28,449 nt of DNA. Source: EX4484-217-1 sp964496035. Lineage in GTDB: Archaea > Thermoproteota > Thermoprotei_A > EX4484-217-1. Made by a program: the position numbers and the translations under genes. The stretch covers positions 1 to 28,449 of the forward strand of contig CAZBXI010000014.1 of the NCBI GenBank assembly GCA_964496035.1, read 5' to 3'. Positions within the stretch are counted from its first letter, which is position 1. Each line of letters opens with the position of its first letter. The notes beneath the pieces are model-generated. The model did no database searches. It was not told where the DNA came from and saw only the letters and a program-made list of their open reading frames with translations. Positions 5,863 to 14,133 of the stretch are shown here, one piece after another.

Positions 5863-7632
5863 TTATTCATGTGCAAAATATGTAATTACTTTATCCTTAG
5901 CGACACTATTTACTCTAACGAAACCAAACCTGTAGAATTGAACAATGGTGTTTAAGGATATTTTTCTTAAAGATTCTTCGGCAACACCTTCAATTATGTT
6001 TAAATCTAATCCTTCAGGTTTTTTAACAATAACCTTTACGTTATTTGTGCATGGAACCCACTGAATTATCTGTAGTCTATATCTCTTAGCTTCTTCAAGG
6101 CTTATACTTGTAAGGGATGCTCTAACAATACTCTTCTTTTTCTCCTCTATTCTAATGTTAAATAAGCCTAGTAGCCTAATTTTGTCTCCTTCAGATAACT
6201 TATCGTAGTCCCTGTGCGAAATATAAACTTCTAACTCGTTTTTACTCGATTTCAGCCTTAATACCCTGTATCCTAACTCCTTAACTTCGGGATGGTAAGG
6301 TATTTTAGTTGTAAATTCTGAAATACCGGAAATAACCATTTTTACAGGGTTATCTACGAATAGTATTCTTGGAGCTTTAGGGTCAACTATTTTCCTATTT
6401 AATGCAGCAAGATTTTCCATAGAAATACTTGCTTCAGAGGGTTTAACACCTACTTCTAAAATTAATTCCCTAATAGCTTCAGCTGTAAAGCCTCTTTTCC
6501 TTAAAGCGCAGAGAGTACCAAATCGAGGATCGTCTAGACCTTCAAATTTTCCTGTTTCCACATATTTCCTAATAGCTGATTTGCTTAGAATAAAACCTTT
6601 TAGCTTAAGTTTTCCGAAATGAATTGTTTCAGGATATTCCCAACCAAAGTGCCTATACAAGTATTTTTGCTTTACGGTGTTTGTCAAGTGCTCTTTAGCT
6701 CTTAGAATATGCGTTACATTTAGTAAGTGGTCGTCTAATGCAGAGGCATAGTTGTATGTTGGCCAAACAATGTACTTATCCCCTACTAGAGGGTGCGGCG
6801 ATTTTGATGTGTCTATTATTCTAAAAGCAACCCAGTCTCTAACTGAAGGGTCTGGATGGTCTAGGTCTGTTTTTACTCTAAGAACTGCTTCTCCTTCGCC
6901 GAAACGTCCTTCAAGCATTTTATCCCAAAGTTCCAGATTTTCCTCTATGCTTTGACTTCTATGGGGACATGGTTTCCTCTGGTCTCTTAATTTCTTAAAT
7001 TCCTTCCTACTACATGTATCAACATAAGCTCCTCCTACTTCAATAAGTTTCTTAGCATACTGATAATGTATCGGCAACCTTAATGACTGAATATATTCCT
7101 CATCCCACTTTAACCCTAGCCACTTAAGATCTTCTTTTATGAGGTCGTAAGCTTCAAGCATAGGTTTCTTTATTTTAGGATCTGTATCATCAAATCGTAA
7201 TATGAATTTCCCTTTATACATTCTCGCATATTCGTAACATAGAATAGCGGGTCTTGCATTGCCTAGGTGCAAAACAAAGTCGGGATTTGGTGCAAACCTT
7301 GTTATAATAACCTTGTACTTATGGGCATTAGGGAGTGGAGGAAGTTTCTTTTCCTCTTTTTTCTCTTTTTTAGTAAAAATTTCTGGATATTTTTCCTCAG
7401 CAATTCTTTTCTGCTCATCTACTGATAACCTGTTGACCTCATCTACTATGTTTCTAACTATTAAGACAACTTCTCTAATTACCCTTTTTAACTCTGGTTT
7501 TTCAGCAATAACCTTGCTAATAACTGCTTTTAACTCTGCTTTACCACCGTATTGTATAGCGTTCTGAAGAGCATACTTGAAGGCTATGTTTCTAACTTCA
7601 TTTACAATATGTGATTCTAATTTTTCTGACAT
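5863..7632 (-). CDS. gltX: Glutamyl-tRNA synthetase, archaeal type (GluRS)
   Basis: This class I synthetase charges tRNA-Glu, and in archaea probably only tRNA-Glu, because tRNA-Gln is made by amidation. With the ATG at 7632 it has 589 residues, and a GGTGA motif lies 7 bases upstream. Upstream in-frame starts to 7644 are less well spaced. The N-terminal ~90 residues are the helical archaeal/eukaryotic extension, ending in the Lys/Glu-rich linker KKEKKEEKKLPPLP. The Rossmann core follows, with ITRFAPNPDFVLHLGNARPA (HIGH signature as HLGN, usual in archaeal GluRS), RFDDTDP, and the KMSKS equivalent GFILSKSAIRK. The C-terminal part is the beta-barrel anticodon-binding domain of the GlnRS-like class. 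The start overlaps the end of the upstream DUF2118-like gene by about 35 bases. Confidence 0.96.
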   Translation of the reverse strand: MSEKLESHIVNEVRNIAFKYALQNAIQYGGKAELKAVISKVIAEKPELKRVIREVVLIVRNIVDEVNRLSVDEQKRIAEEKYPEIFTKKEKKEEKKLPPLPNAHKYKVIITRFAPNPDFVLHLGNARPAILCYEYARMYKGKFILRFDDTDPKIKKPMLEAYDLIKEDLKWLGLKWDEEYIQSLRLPIHYQYAKKLIEVGGAYVDTCSRKEFKKLRDQRKPCPHRSQSIEENLELWDKMLEGRFGEGEAVLRVKTDLDHPDPSVRDWVAFRIIDTSKSPHPLVGDKYIVWPTYNYASALDDHLLNVTHILRAKEHLTNTVKQKYLYRHFGWEYPETIHFGKLKLKGFILSKSAIRKYVETGKFEGLDDPRFGTLCALRKRGFTAEAIRELILEVGVKPSEASISMENLAALNRKIVDPKAPRILFVDNPVKMVISGISEFTTKIPYHPEVKELGYRVLRLKSSKNELEVYISHRDYDKLSEGDKIRLLGLFNIRIEEKKKSIVRASLTSISLEEAKRYRLQIIQWVPCTNNVKVIVKKPEGLDLNIIEGVAEESLRKISLNTIVQFYRFGFVRVNSVAKDKVITYFAHE

Positions 7633-8116
7633 TTTCATCACCAACGGTAACTATTAAGTAACGTTGAATTTCATCAAATATTGTGCCTATGTATACCACT
7701 GTTCCTTCCACTATACACACTATGTTTCTTACTTCATATTTTCTCGTGACCTGATACCCTATTTTGTTCCCTTCTCTCACAGTATCTCCTTCGTCGATAC
7801 CTAGGAAAACCTTAAGCCCTTCAATCTCCATTAACCCTACTTTAACATTCTTCTCAACAAGATAGTATGTATCGTATTTGGGACTATAGGTGATGAATGC
7901 TTTCTTCGTTTTTGCTTGTTCTAAATCTATGACGTCCTCATATGCTGTTTCATAGATTTTCTTGAGAAAAACTCTCTTATAATTACTTATTTCGCGTAAG
8001 TTTTCTTTAGAAACAACGCATAATGTGCCATCGGCTAGCTCAAATATTGCCTCCTGAGGTCTGGTTAGTTTTCCCTCTTCAACATATATTTTAGGATATT
8101 TATAAAACGACATCAT
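7598..8116 (-). CDS. DUF2118-like protein with a lipoyl/barrel-sandwich-like C-terminal half
   Basis: A 172-residue protein of unknown function. The C-terminal part is GIDEGDTVREGNKIGYQVTR then EVRNIVCIVEGTVVYIG, reading like a barrel-sandwich (biotinyl/lipoyl) fold, but with no lysine at the tip where a cofactor would attach. It ends ERYLIVTVGDENVRKI-like (here IQRYLIVTVGDENVRKI), the pattern I associate with the archaeal DUF2118 family. The N-terminal half (KLTRPQEAIFELADGTLCVV) has no motif I recognise. It lies 10 bases after the GGPP synthase stop and overlaps gltX, so it is probably co-transcribed with both. No clear Shine-Dalgarno precedes its double ATG. The family call is from memory of the pattern. 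No function is proposed. Confidence 0.65.
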   Translation of the reverse strand: MMSFYKYPKIYVEEGKLTRPQEAIFELADGTLCVVSKENLREISNYKRVFLKKIYETAYEDVIDLEQAKTKKAFITYSPKYDTYYLVEKNVKVGLMEIEGLKVFLGIDEGDTVREGNKIGYQVTRKYEVRNIVCIVEGTVVYIGTIFDEIQRYLIVTVGDENVRKIRITYCK

Positions 8117-8126
8117 TTTTAACAGC

Positions 8127-9128
8127 TTATTTTAGTCTCTTCACAACGTAGTTCGCTAGTTCTATGAGCATTTCTTTTGCTTCATAGTCTTTAACCTTCA
8201 TGTTTTCTATGATGTTTTTTGCTGTATTAGCATATTTTAATGCTATTTCTTTAGCGTACTCTATTGAACCTGTACTTATGAGTAGCGAAATTACGTCATT
8301 TATTTTTTCTTTACTTAAACTTCTATTACCTAGTGCTTCCAGTAACTTTTCCTTATCTTTAAGTGATGCTTTTCTTAAAGCATGGATAACAATTATTGTT
8401 TTCTTACCTTCCCTGATATCGCTTCCAACAGGTTTACCTAGTTTTTCTTCTTCACCAATAACTCCTAGAATATCATCTTGTATTTGAAATGCTATTCCAA
8501 GGTTTTTACCATAGTTTCCAAGAAGTTCAACGTCTTCAACTCTTCCACCACCTACTAACGCACCTATTTTTGTTGATGCTTCAAAGAGTGCAGCCGTTTT
8601 CTTATATATCATTTGAAAGTATTCTTCTTCTGTAACATCGGTTCTTTCTTCAAAAGCCATATCCATAGCTTGGCCTTCAGCTATTGTTGAAGCGGCTTGT
8701 GCTAGTATTCTAGCTGCTTCAACAATACGCTTACTGTCAATACCAAGCTCCTTAAGATATAAGAGAGCTTCGAAAGACTTAGAGAATAACAGGTCGCCAG
8801 CAATGATCGCAGTAGATATGCCCCAGATTTTATGTACTGTTGGTACTCCTCTTCTAAACTCGTCCATGTCCATGACGTCATCATGGACAAGAGTAAAATT
8901 ATGAAGTAATTCTACTGCAGCAGCTGCTGGTAAAGCCTTTTCCTCGCTTCCACCAACAATTCTTGACGATAATATAAGTAATGTTGGTCTTAGCCTTTTA
9001 CCTCCAGCCTTAAGTAGGTGTGTTGATGCAGAGTAAAGGTAGTCGGGTTTTCCTTTTAGTACTTTATTTAATATAAAGTTGTCAACTATTTTTGCAACGT
9101 GCTTAGCATAGTTTAGAAGTTTTTGCAT
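8127..9128 (-). CDS. idsA: Geranylgeranyl diphosphate synthase (polyprenyl synthetase)
   Basis: It condenses IPP with allylic diphosphates to C20 GGPP, the precursor of archaeal ether lipids. The protein has 333 residues. The first Asp-rich motif is DDVMD at 83-87, followed by RRG. The second is FQIQDDILG, followed by KPVGSDIREGKKT. GGKRLRP near residue 42 is the diphosphate-binding site. Phe78, five residues before the first Asp-rich motif, is the chain-length position seen in archaeal type I GGPP synthases, supporting a C20 product. A GGAG motif sits just before the ATG. It follows fni after 45 bases in the isoprenoid run. Confidence 0.94.
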   Translation of the reverse strand: MQKLLNYAKHVAKIVDNFILNKVLKGKPDYLYSASTHLLKAGGKRLRPTLLILSSRIVGGSEEKALPAAAAVELLHNFTLVHDDVMDMDEFRRGVPTVHKIWGISTAIIAGDLLFSKSFEALLYLKELGIDSKRIVEAARILAQAASTIAEGQAMDMAFEERTDVTEEEYFQMIYKKTAALFEASTKIGALVGGGRVEDVELLGNYGKNLGIAFQIQDDILGVIGEEEKLGKPVGSDIREGKKTIIVIHALRKASLKDKEKLLEALGNRSLSKEKINDVISLLISTGSIEYAKEIALKYANTAKNIIENMKVKDYEAKEMLIELANYVVKRLK

Positions 9129-9173
9129 TTCTCCTTTTACCTCTATGAGTCTTTGTTTAAGCTAATTTTTCTC

Positions 9174-10274
9174 CTATCTAAACTTTTCTAAATATTCCCT
9201 AATGTCTATACCTCTTTGCTCAAGCCATTCTTTAACCCTACCTGTGACTACAACGTCAGTTTTTCTTAGCTGCTTTAACGTCTTAGATCCTGTTAGCAAC
9301 ATGGCTATTTTAAGTTCATCAATTATTCTTCTTAAGTATTTTTCGAGATTTTCAATACCTTTTACCGCTTCTCTTAAAGCTGGTAAAGCTATACCTGCTA
9401 CGTTTGCTCCTATGGCTAAAGCCTTAGCAATATCTAATCCTGTCCTTACCCCCCCGCTTCCAATAACTTCTAACTTCGGGGCGCCAATACGTGTCTCAAT
9501 TATGGAGATTGCTGTAGGTATTCCCCAGTTCCAGAAGTCCTTAGCTATTTCTGCTGCATAGTAGTTTTTCTTCCTTAAAGCTCTGTACATTTCAACAGCA
9601 GACCAGCTTGTACCACCTAATCCCGCTACGTCAATAGCCTTCACATTAGTTTCTCTCGCAATAAGTGATGCTATTTCTTTACATATTCCAGCGCCTGTTT
9701 CCTTGACTATTACTGGGACTGGAAGTTCCATAGAAAGTTCTCTTATTTTTGACAGTATTTCTTTAAACGATTTTTCGCCTTCTATTTGAACGCTTTCTTG
9801 AAGAGGATTTAAGTGTATGGCTAGGGCGTCAGCGTCTATCATGTCAATGGCTTTTAGTATTAAGTCTGTACTATACTTTTTCGCTTGAACGAAACCTATG
9901 TTTGCTATTTTAAGAGTTGACTGCGCATATTCCTTAACTATAGAGTACGTGTATGTGAGTGATGGATCTTCTAGTGCTGCTCTTTGACTCCCAACACCAA
10001 TTCCTATTTTAAGTTTTTCAGCAACATAAGCTAGGGCTTTATTAATTTCTACTGCTTCTGGATGCCCTCCTGTCATCCCAGTAATTATTATGGGCGCTTT
10101 CAACTTCTTTCCGAGAAAAACTGTTTCTACATTTATTTCGTCTAAACTGAGTTCGGGCAATGCCTTATGGATGAGTATTATGTCTGAAAATCCTGTAGGT
10201 ATTTTTGATTCAACGTCTTCATTCAAACAGATGTCGATATGTTCTATTTTTCTATAACGTGTTATATTGCCCAA
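9174..10274 (-). CDS. fni: Isopentenyl-diphosphate isomerase, type 2 (FMN-dependent)
   Basis: It interconverts IPP and DMAPP using reduced FMN. The protein has 366 residues and is a TIM barrel. Visible family signatures are ITGMTGGHPEAVEINKALA near the N-terminus, GIGVGSQRAALED, IHLNPLQESVQIEGE with the metal- and substrate-binding Asn/Gln/Glu, VIVKETGAGICKEIA, DVAGLGGTSW and the FMN-phosphate loop GSGGVRTGLDIAKALAIGA. The start is TTG, with an AAGGTG motif at the end of the preceding kinase gene. That gene ends only 7 bases upstream, so the two are translated from one message. Confidence 0.96.
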   Translation of the reverse strand: MGNITRYRKIEHIDICLNEDVESKIPTGFSDIILIHKALPELSLDEINVETVFLGKKLKAPIIITGMTGGHPEAVEINKALAYVAEKLKIGIGVGSQRAALEDPSLTYTYSIVKEYAQSTLKIANIGFVQAKKYSTDLILKAIDMIDADALAIHLNPLQESVQIEGEKSFKEILSKIRELSMELPVPVIVKETGAGICKEIASLIARETNVKAIDVAGLGGTSWSAVEMYRALRKKNYYAAEIAKDFWNWGIPTAISIIETRIGAPKLEVIGSGGVRTGLDIAKALAIGANVAGIALPALREAVKGIENLEKYLRRIIDELKIAMLLTGSKTLKQLRKTDVVVTGRVKEWLEQRGIDIREYLEKFR

Positions 10275-10281
10275 TGTTTAA

Positions 10282-11067
10282 TCACACCTTAACTATGGTT
10301 TTTCTTAAAATGTCTTTACCTGTTAAAACCATGTAAACGTGATTCTTTTTTAATGCGTTAAACAATATTACTTGAACTTTCTTCCCTTTAATCCATTTAG
10401 CTATTTCTATTAGCTTATTAGCCATACCGCCGGTAACATCTATTTTCCCTACCCCTACCTTCGCCTTATGCACTATGCGGTTTAGCATGGCTAAGTCTAA
10501 AACTTCTAGTAGGTCATTACCACTCCTCGGCGGATATCTTTTATAAACACCATCAACATCAATGGCATAGAAGAGGTTTTCAAAACCAAGCTTAGAAGCA
10601 AGGCATGGTGCTATAGTGTCCCCCGAGAGTATAGAAAATCCTTCAGCAACATCGAAAACTACGTTTCCATAAAGAACAGGTACTAAATTATTGTTTAAAG
10701 CATTAACTATGGGTTCTAAAAACACTTTGAAAACACGTTTTCTTCTTAAAACAAACAGAGATATTGTGTCAATAGGGATAGCTTTAACACCATGTTTTAG
10801 AAGATAAGATACTACTTTCCTGTTCAACCTCTCCATTGCTTCATGTATTTCAATACACGAAGTTGTTGTTAACTTGTTTTTAAATCGGGAAGCTACAAAA
10901 TGTCCAAAAGATCCTCCTCCGTGAACCAATATTAGCCTTATTTTCGTCTCTGCTATTGCTTTAGCTATTTCTGAAGCTATTCTATTTAATACATGTTTTC
11001 TTAGAGTAAATGGTTTTGATTTATCCGTTATTACGCTTCCACCTATTTTCAAAACCACTCTTCTCAT
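10282..11067 (-). CDS. ipk: Isopentenyl phosphate kinase
   Basis: It phosphorylates isopentenyl phosphate to IPP, the last step of the archaeal mevalonate pathways that make isopentenyl phosphate. The protein has 261 residues and belongs to the amino acid kinase superfamily. The N-terminus LKIGGSVITDKSKP is the nucleotide-phosphate loop. LVHGGGSFGHF contains His56, equivalent to the catalytic His that separates IPK from other family members. ILSGDTIAPCLA, YAIDVDGVYKRYP and GKIDVTGGMANKL complete the active site. Its ATG overlaps the TGA of the preceding gene (ATGA), so translation is coupled. All catalytic parts look intact, unlike its neighbour in the mevalonate kinase position. Confidence 0.95.
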   Translation of the reverse strand: MRRVVLKIGGSVITDKSKPFTLRKHVLNRIASEIAKAIAETKIRLILVHGGGSFGHFVASRFKNKLTTTSCIEIHEAMERLNRKVVSYLLKHGVKAIPIDTISLFVLRRKRVFKVFLEPIVNALNNNLVPVLYGNVVFDVAEGFSILSGDTIAPCLASKLGFENLFYAIDVDGVYKRYPPRSGNDLLEVLDLAMLNRIVHKAKVGVGKIDVTGGMANKLIEIAKWIKGKKVQVILFNALKKNHVYMVLTGKDILRKTIVKV

Positions 11068-11894
11068 TCATTATCACCGAGTAACATATGCGCTTTCTCA
11101 TAAGCTTCTATACTGTATGGTTTCCTAAAACATATAAGAGATGAGCCGCTTACGTCGGGGAATATGAGGCATTTACACTTAAAATACATGTTTAAATCAA
11201 TAATTTCCTCTATGTTGTAAATAATGTATTGTAAAGCTTCTTCCATAATTACATGCCTTTCTAAACTTCCTTTACTCCTTATGCTTTGCACGGCTCCTAA
11301 AACATTCACGCCCTCTACGTGCGCTAATAGGTCGATATCGCCTATGGTTTCCCTGTTCCTAACACCATTAGCCATATTTACCATGTATATTTCAACACTG
11401 TTTTTAGATGGAAGATTCACCCATCCTTCCCCAAGCCTGTATACTAAGCTTTTATTGTTTAATGCAGCAATCCTCAAAGCCATTATTAAAGGTAAATAGT
11501 TTATTAGTTTTTGACCTTCTAGTAATGGCGCATATTTTTCAATGTCGTTCAAGGATATTTCATAACCTAGTTCTTCTCCCAAGATTTTCATTAAATAAGC
11601 TGAAAGTATAGCGTATGTTGATATTTTAAAGCTTTTGAAGACATTTTTAACATTAACTACTATTTTTAGACCTTTCTCACCTAAGCCCTTAAGAAACTCC
11701 GTTACAAAACTTCTTAGAGGCTCTACATTAGATACGTTTTCAAATACTAAGTGTAATTCATTTGACCCTATTTTCCTTACTTCAACTTTGAATGCTATTC
11801 TCTCTTCGGTTTTGGCTACAATTACGGGATTTCTTCTCTTAGGTATTATGGTGTAAAGTACTGGTATTACATAGGGTGTTACGTAGAGTTTCAT
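11064..11894 (-). CDS. Degenerate GHMP-kinase-like protein in the mevalonate kinase position
   Basis: In many archaea the gene between MEMO and isopentenyl phosphate kinase is mevalonate kinase. This protein (276 residues from the ATG at 11894, which has a GGAG 6 bases upstream; an ATG at 11906 lacks one) has the right size and a comparable layout, but lacks the family's active-site motifs. The N-terminal APGK...GEHAVV segment is replaced by LYVTPYVIPVLYTIIPKRR. The glycine-rich ATP loop PxGxGLGSSAA is replaced by VFKSFKISTYAILSAYLMK. The C-terminal KxTGAGGGG is replaced by FPDVSGSSLICF. The helix after the lost loop (AYLMKILGEELGYEISLNDI) still resembles the kinase. It is open, overlaps ipk by 4 bases, and so looks expressed. 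The GHMP origin is inferred from position and faint pattern. Confidence 0.6.
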   Translation of the reverse strand: MKLYVTPYVIPVLYTIIPKRRNPVIVAKTEERIAFKVEVRKIGSNELHLVFENVSNVEPLRSFVTEFLKGLGEKGLKIVVNVKNVFKSFKISTYAILSAYLMKILGEELGYEISLNDIEKYAPLLEGQKLINYLPLIMALRIAALNNKSLVYRLGEGWVNLPSKNSVEIYMVNMANGVRNRETIGDIDLLAHVEGVNVLGAVQSIRSKGSLERHVIMEEALQYIIYNIEEIIDLNMYFKCKCLIFPDVSGSSLICFRKPYSIEAYEKAHMLLGDNE

Positions 11895-11915
11895 TTTATA
11901 CTCCATTACGTAAAA

Positions 11916-12776
11916 CTACTTTTTCTTAAAAACTATTGATACATAACCTACAACTGCTGTTTTGTCTCCAGTAATATCACCTGAAGTAGCGTGCTTTAGA
12001 AGTTCTACTTCTACATCACCTACAAGCTTACTATACTCCATTAAGACCATTGTCGGCCCGGGACCGCACATGGATATGTTATATGCGTCTAAAACCTTAG
12101 ATAGTAGTTCGGAATCTCTGCGCAGGATAGCGTCTATGGCCATATTGTCTTTTCTTACTGTTTCACTGTGTGGTTCGTAGTGATTTAAATCGGTGCTTGC
12201 AATAATTACTATGTCTTTTCCTAGTTTTTCCGAAGCTTCATGTACTGCTTTCGCTATTTTAGCCGCTACATCTTTCGTTTGCCACATCATAACTATTGGT
12301 ACTATCTTTATTTCTCCAAATAAGTGCTGTAGAAATGGTATTTGTACTTCTATTGAATGCTCATATCTGTGAGCAACGGAGTCTATGTCTACTATCTCGC
12401 TTAATTTAACTACTTCTTTAGCTAATTCCGAATCTATCTCTACTTTACCAAAAGGCATAATCCAGTAATCTCCAACCATAGTTGCTATAGGTGAACCTAG
12501 CCCCGTGTGATTAGGTCCAAGAATAACAAAGGTATCTGGTTTGCCGTCTGAGGCAAGCCTATAGTATCCATGGGCTGCTATAGGACCTGAATACATGTAC
12601 CCTGCATGTGGCGAAATAAGCCCCAAGATTTTTCTAGGTCCTTTAATGTTAACTTCGGGCAGTTTACCTGGCCCTAAGGGGTGCAAATACGATCCAATAA
12701 TTTGTTCTTTTAATAAATTAGGGTCAGCTTCGTAAAACATACCAGCAACTGCAGGTCTTCTAGGCAAAATTTTCAC
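11916..12776 (-). CDS. MEMO family protein (AmmeMemoRadiSam system protein B)
   Basis: A 286-residue protein of the MEMO1 family, structurally related to class III extradiol dioxygenases. It shows RRPAVAGMFYEADPNLL at the start, ISPHAGYMYSGPIAAHGY, ILGPNHTGLG, RYEHSIEVQIPFLQHLFG, IIASTDLNHYEPH and MCGPGPTMVLM, all conserved. The His residues in HAGY, NHTG and EHS and the CGPGP Cys form the putative metal site. Its biochemical role is not established. In archaea it is tightly linked to mevalonate pathway genes. It leads the isoprenoid run here. The frame starts at a GTG (12776) that overlaps an AGGTGA motif. A TTG at 12767, 5 bases after that motif and giving MPRRPAVAGMF, is an equally good start. 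Confidence 0.92.
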   Translation of the reverse strand: MKILPRRPAVAGMFYEADPNLLKEQIIGSYLHPLGPGKLPEVNIKGPRKILGLISPHAGYMYSGPIAAHGYYRLASDGKPDTFVILGPNHTGLGSPIATMVGDYWIMPFGKVEIDSELAKEVVKLSEIVDIDSVAHRYEHSIEVQIPFLQHLFGEIKIVPIVMMWQTKDVAAKIAKAVHEASEKLGKDIVIIASTDLNHYEPHSETVRKDNMAIDAILRRDSELLSKVLDAYNISMCGPGPTMVLMEYSKLVGDVEVELLKHATSGDITGDKTAVVGYVSIVFKKK

Positions 12777-12800
12777 CTAAGAGAAATATGGTTTCTTAGA

Positions 12801-12808
12801 ATTTAAAT
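12801..12808 (-). promoter_or_regulatory. Probable TATA box for the MEMO-isoprenoid-gltX run
   Basis: The element ATTTAAAT lies about 25-33 bases ahead of the MEMO start, so the transcript would begin within a few bases of the GTG/TTG start, leaving a very short leader. It lies in the 66-base gap after the rps2 stop and would separate the lipid-precursor genes from the ribosomal operon. Pattern only. Confidence 0.5.
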
Positions 12809-12842
12809 AGTGACGTATTACGTGTTTCGGAAAAGAGTAAGG

Positions 12843-13433
12843 CTACGTTCTAACTATTTTTGTTTCAAATTCCTCAACGGGTACAGGTAATTCTCCGTCT
12901 GGAGGTATGTCTCCTCTTTCTCTGAGAACTTGTCTTGCAAGTAACCAGTATAGGAGCGCTAGAGCTTTTCTCCCCTTATTGTTAGCGGGTATTATTAGTT
13001 CAACATAGTCTGTTTTATTGTCTGAGTCGCAGAATGCGACCACTGGAATACCTACTTTTGCAGCTTCTCTTAATGCTTGGGAATCCGATCTGGGATCAGT
13101 AACTATCAGTAGTTCGGGTTCTATATAGTGTTCAAGTTGAGGATTAGTGAATGTTCCTGGAAGAATACGTCCTGTTATTGCTTTACATCTTACGAAACTA
13201 CAGAATTTCTGAACAGGTTTATGCCCGTACTGTCTAACGGAAACTGCAACTATTTTTGAAGGATCATATCTTGCTATGAACTTTGCTGCTATTCTTAGTC
13301 TTTCATCTGTTTGCCGAACATCTAATATATGCAATCCATCTGGTCTTATTTTATACACGAATTTCATCATATGCTTAGTTCCAATATGTGTTCCTATGTG
13401 TACTCCTGCAGCCAAGTAAACTTCTAAAGGCAC
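12843..13433 (-). CDS. rps2: Ribosomal protein S2
   Basis: A 30S subunit protein of 196 residues. YLAAGVHIGTHIGTKHMMKF, then IRPDGLHILDVRQTDERLRI, ITGRILPGTFTNPQL, LLIVTDPRSDSQALREAA and IPANNKGRKALALLYWLLA are standard archaeal S2. The called start is a GTG giving MPLEVYLAAG. An in-frame TGA lies ten codons upstream, so the short acidic leader found in many homologues is nearly absent. The nearest strong Shine-Dalgarno (GAGGAG) lies 17 bases before the GTG, so a start at a non-standard codon a few residues earlier cannot be excluded. It follows rpoN directly, without the rpoK and enolase genes often found between them. Confidence 0.95.
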   Translation of the reverse strand: MPLEVYLAAGVHIGTHIGTKHMMKFVYKIRPDGLHILDVRQTDERLRIAAKFIARYDPSKIVAVSVRQYGHKPVQKFCSFVRCKAITGRILPGTFTNPQLEHYIEPELLIVTDPRSDSQALREAAKVGIPVVAFCDSDNKTDYVELIIPANNKGRKALALLYWLLARQVLRERGDIPPDGELPVPVEEFETKIVRT

Positions 13434-13495
13434 CAGGAATTCTACTATTTCTCCTCTCTCACTTGACGAACTCGTAGCTTAACACCTCGGAGAAA

Positions 13496-13696
13496 CTATA
13501 ATGGTCTTGTAAACTTGATGACTTGTGGCAATAGGTCTAAGTGTGATAGAAGCATTCTTCTACAGCAGTACCTCTTAATACCTAAATCGTCAAGTACTTT
13601 TTCAGGGTCTTCTCCTTGCTCTACTCTTCTCTTAAACTCCTCCCATTTATCCCCTATTACTGCGCCACATGTGAAACATCTAACTGGGATAATCAT
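13496..13696 (-). CDS. rpoN: DNA-directed RNA polymerase subunit N (Rpo10)
   Basis: A small zinc-bundle subunit that braces the D/L assembly platform of archaeal RNA polymerase. It has 66 residues, which is full length. Zinc ligands are Cys7 and Cys10 (RCFTCG) and the adjacent Cys44-Cys45 (RYCCRRM), the diagnostic pair of this family. IPVRCFTCGAVIGDKWEEF and GIKRYCCRRMLLSH are near-identical to consensus. A GAGG motif is 10 bases upstream of the ATG. It lies in the usual place after rps9. Confidence 0.97.
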   Translation of the reverse strand: MIIPVRCFTCGAVIGDKWEEFKRRVEQGEDPEKVLDDLGIKRYCCRRMLLSHLDLLPQVIKFTRPL

Positions 13697-13727
13697 TGTG
13701 GTTTAGCCTCTCATACTTATGTTAGGG

Positions 13728-14129
13728 TTACCTATATGATTTTTGCCATCTTCTCCTAGCACTGTAGCGTGCAAACTTTTTAGGCTCTGTTTGCCTAGGA
13801 TCGCCACTTAGCATCGTCTTGTCGTATTCCAGGAAAAGTTTTTTCAGTTCCTCACTACCTGTCCATTCAATTAATCCCCTGGCTATGGCCATTCTAACAG
13901 CATCGGCTTGAGCCATAACTCCACCGCCCTTGACATTAACCTTTATGTCTATTTTACTTCTTACATCCTTTCCTGCAAGAAGTAGTGGTTCCATCATTTT
14001 CCAGCGAGCCATTTCTATGGGGTATAGTTCTAAAGGAATATTGTTAATGTAAACCCTACCTTTTCCAGGTATGAAAACCGCTCTTGCTATTGCAGTTTTT
14101 CTCTTACCCGAAGTTATAATTATTTTCAT
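13728..14129 (-). CDS. rps9: Ribosomal protein S9
   Basis: A 30S protein whose C-terminal basic tail reaches the P-site tRNA anticodon. It has 133 residues. SGKRKTAIARAVF, GGGVMAQADAVRMAIARGL, LSGDPRQTEPKKFARYSARR and the tail RRWQKSYR are canonical. GGTG is 6 bases before the ATG, which is itself 4 bases after the rpl13 stop, so the two are co-translated. Confidence 0.97.
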   Translation of the reverse strand: MKIIITSGKRKTAIARAVFIPGKGRVYINNIPLELYPIEMARWKMMEPLLLAGKDVRSKIDIKVNVKGGGVMAQADAVRMAIARGLIEWTGSEELKKLFLEYDKTMLSGDPRQTEPKKFARYSARRRWQKSYR

Positions 14130-14133
14130 GTTT

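Noticed and set aside
7180..7290. HLGN instead of HIGH in GltX as a sign of a defective synthetase
   Set aside because: HLGN is the normal form of this signature in archaeal GluRS. The SKS loop and the rest of the core are intact.
7259..7567. Long open frames on the plus strand opposite gltX, secY, fni and other minus-strand genes
   Set aside because: They are hydrophobic or Ser-rich antisense shadows of well-conserved genes, with no ribosome sites or family motifs.
13434..13460. A longer N-terminus for S2 using an upstream start
   Set aside because: An in-frame TGA lies ten codons before the GTG and no ATG, GTG or TTG occurs in between, so an extension would need a very unusual start codon.
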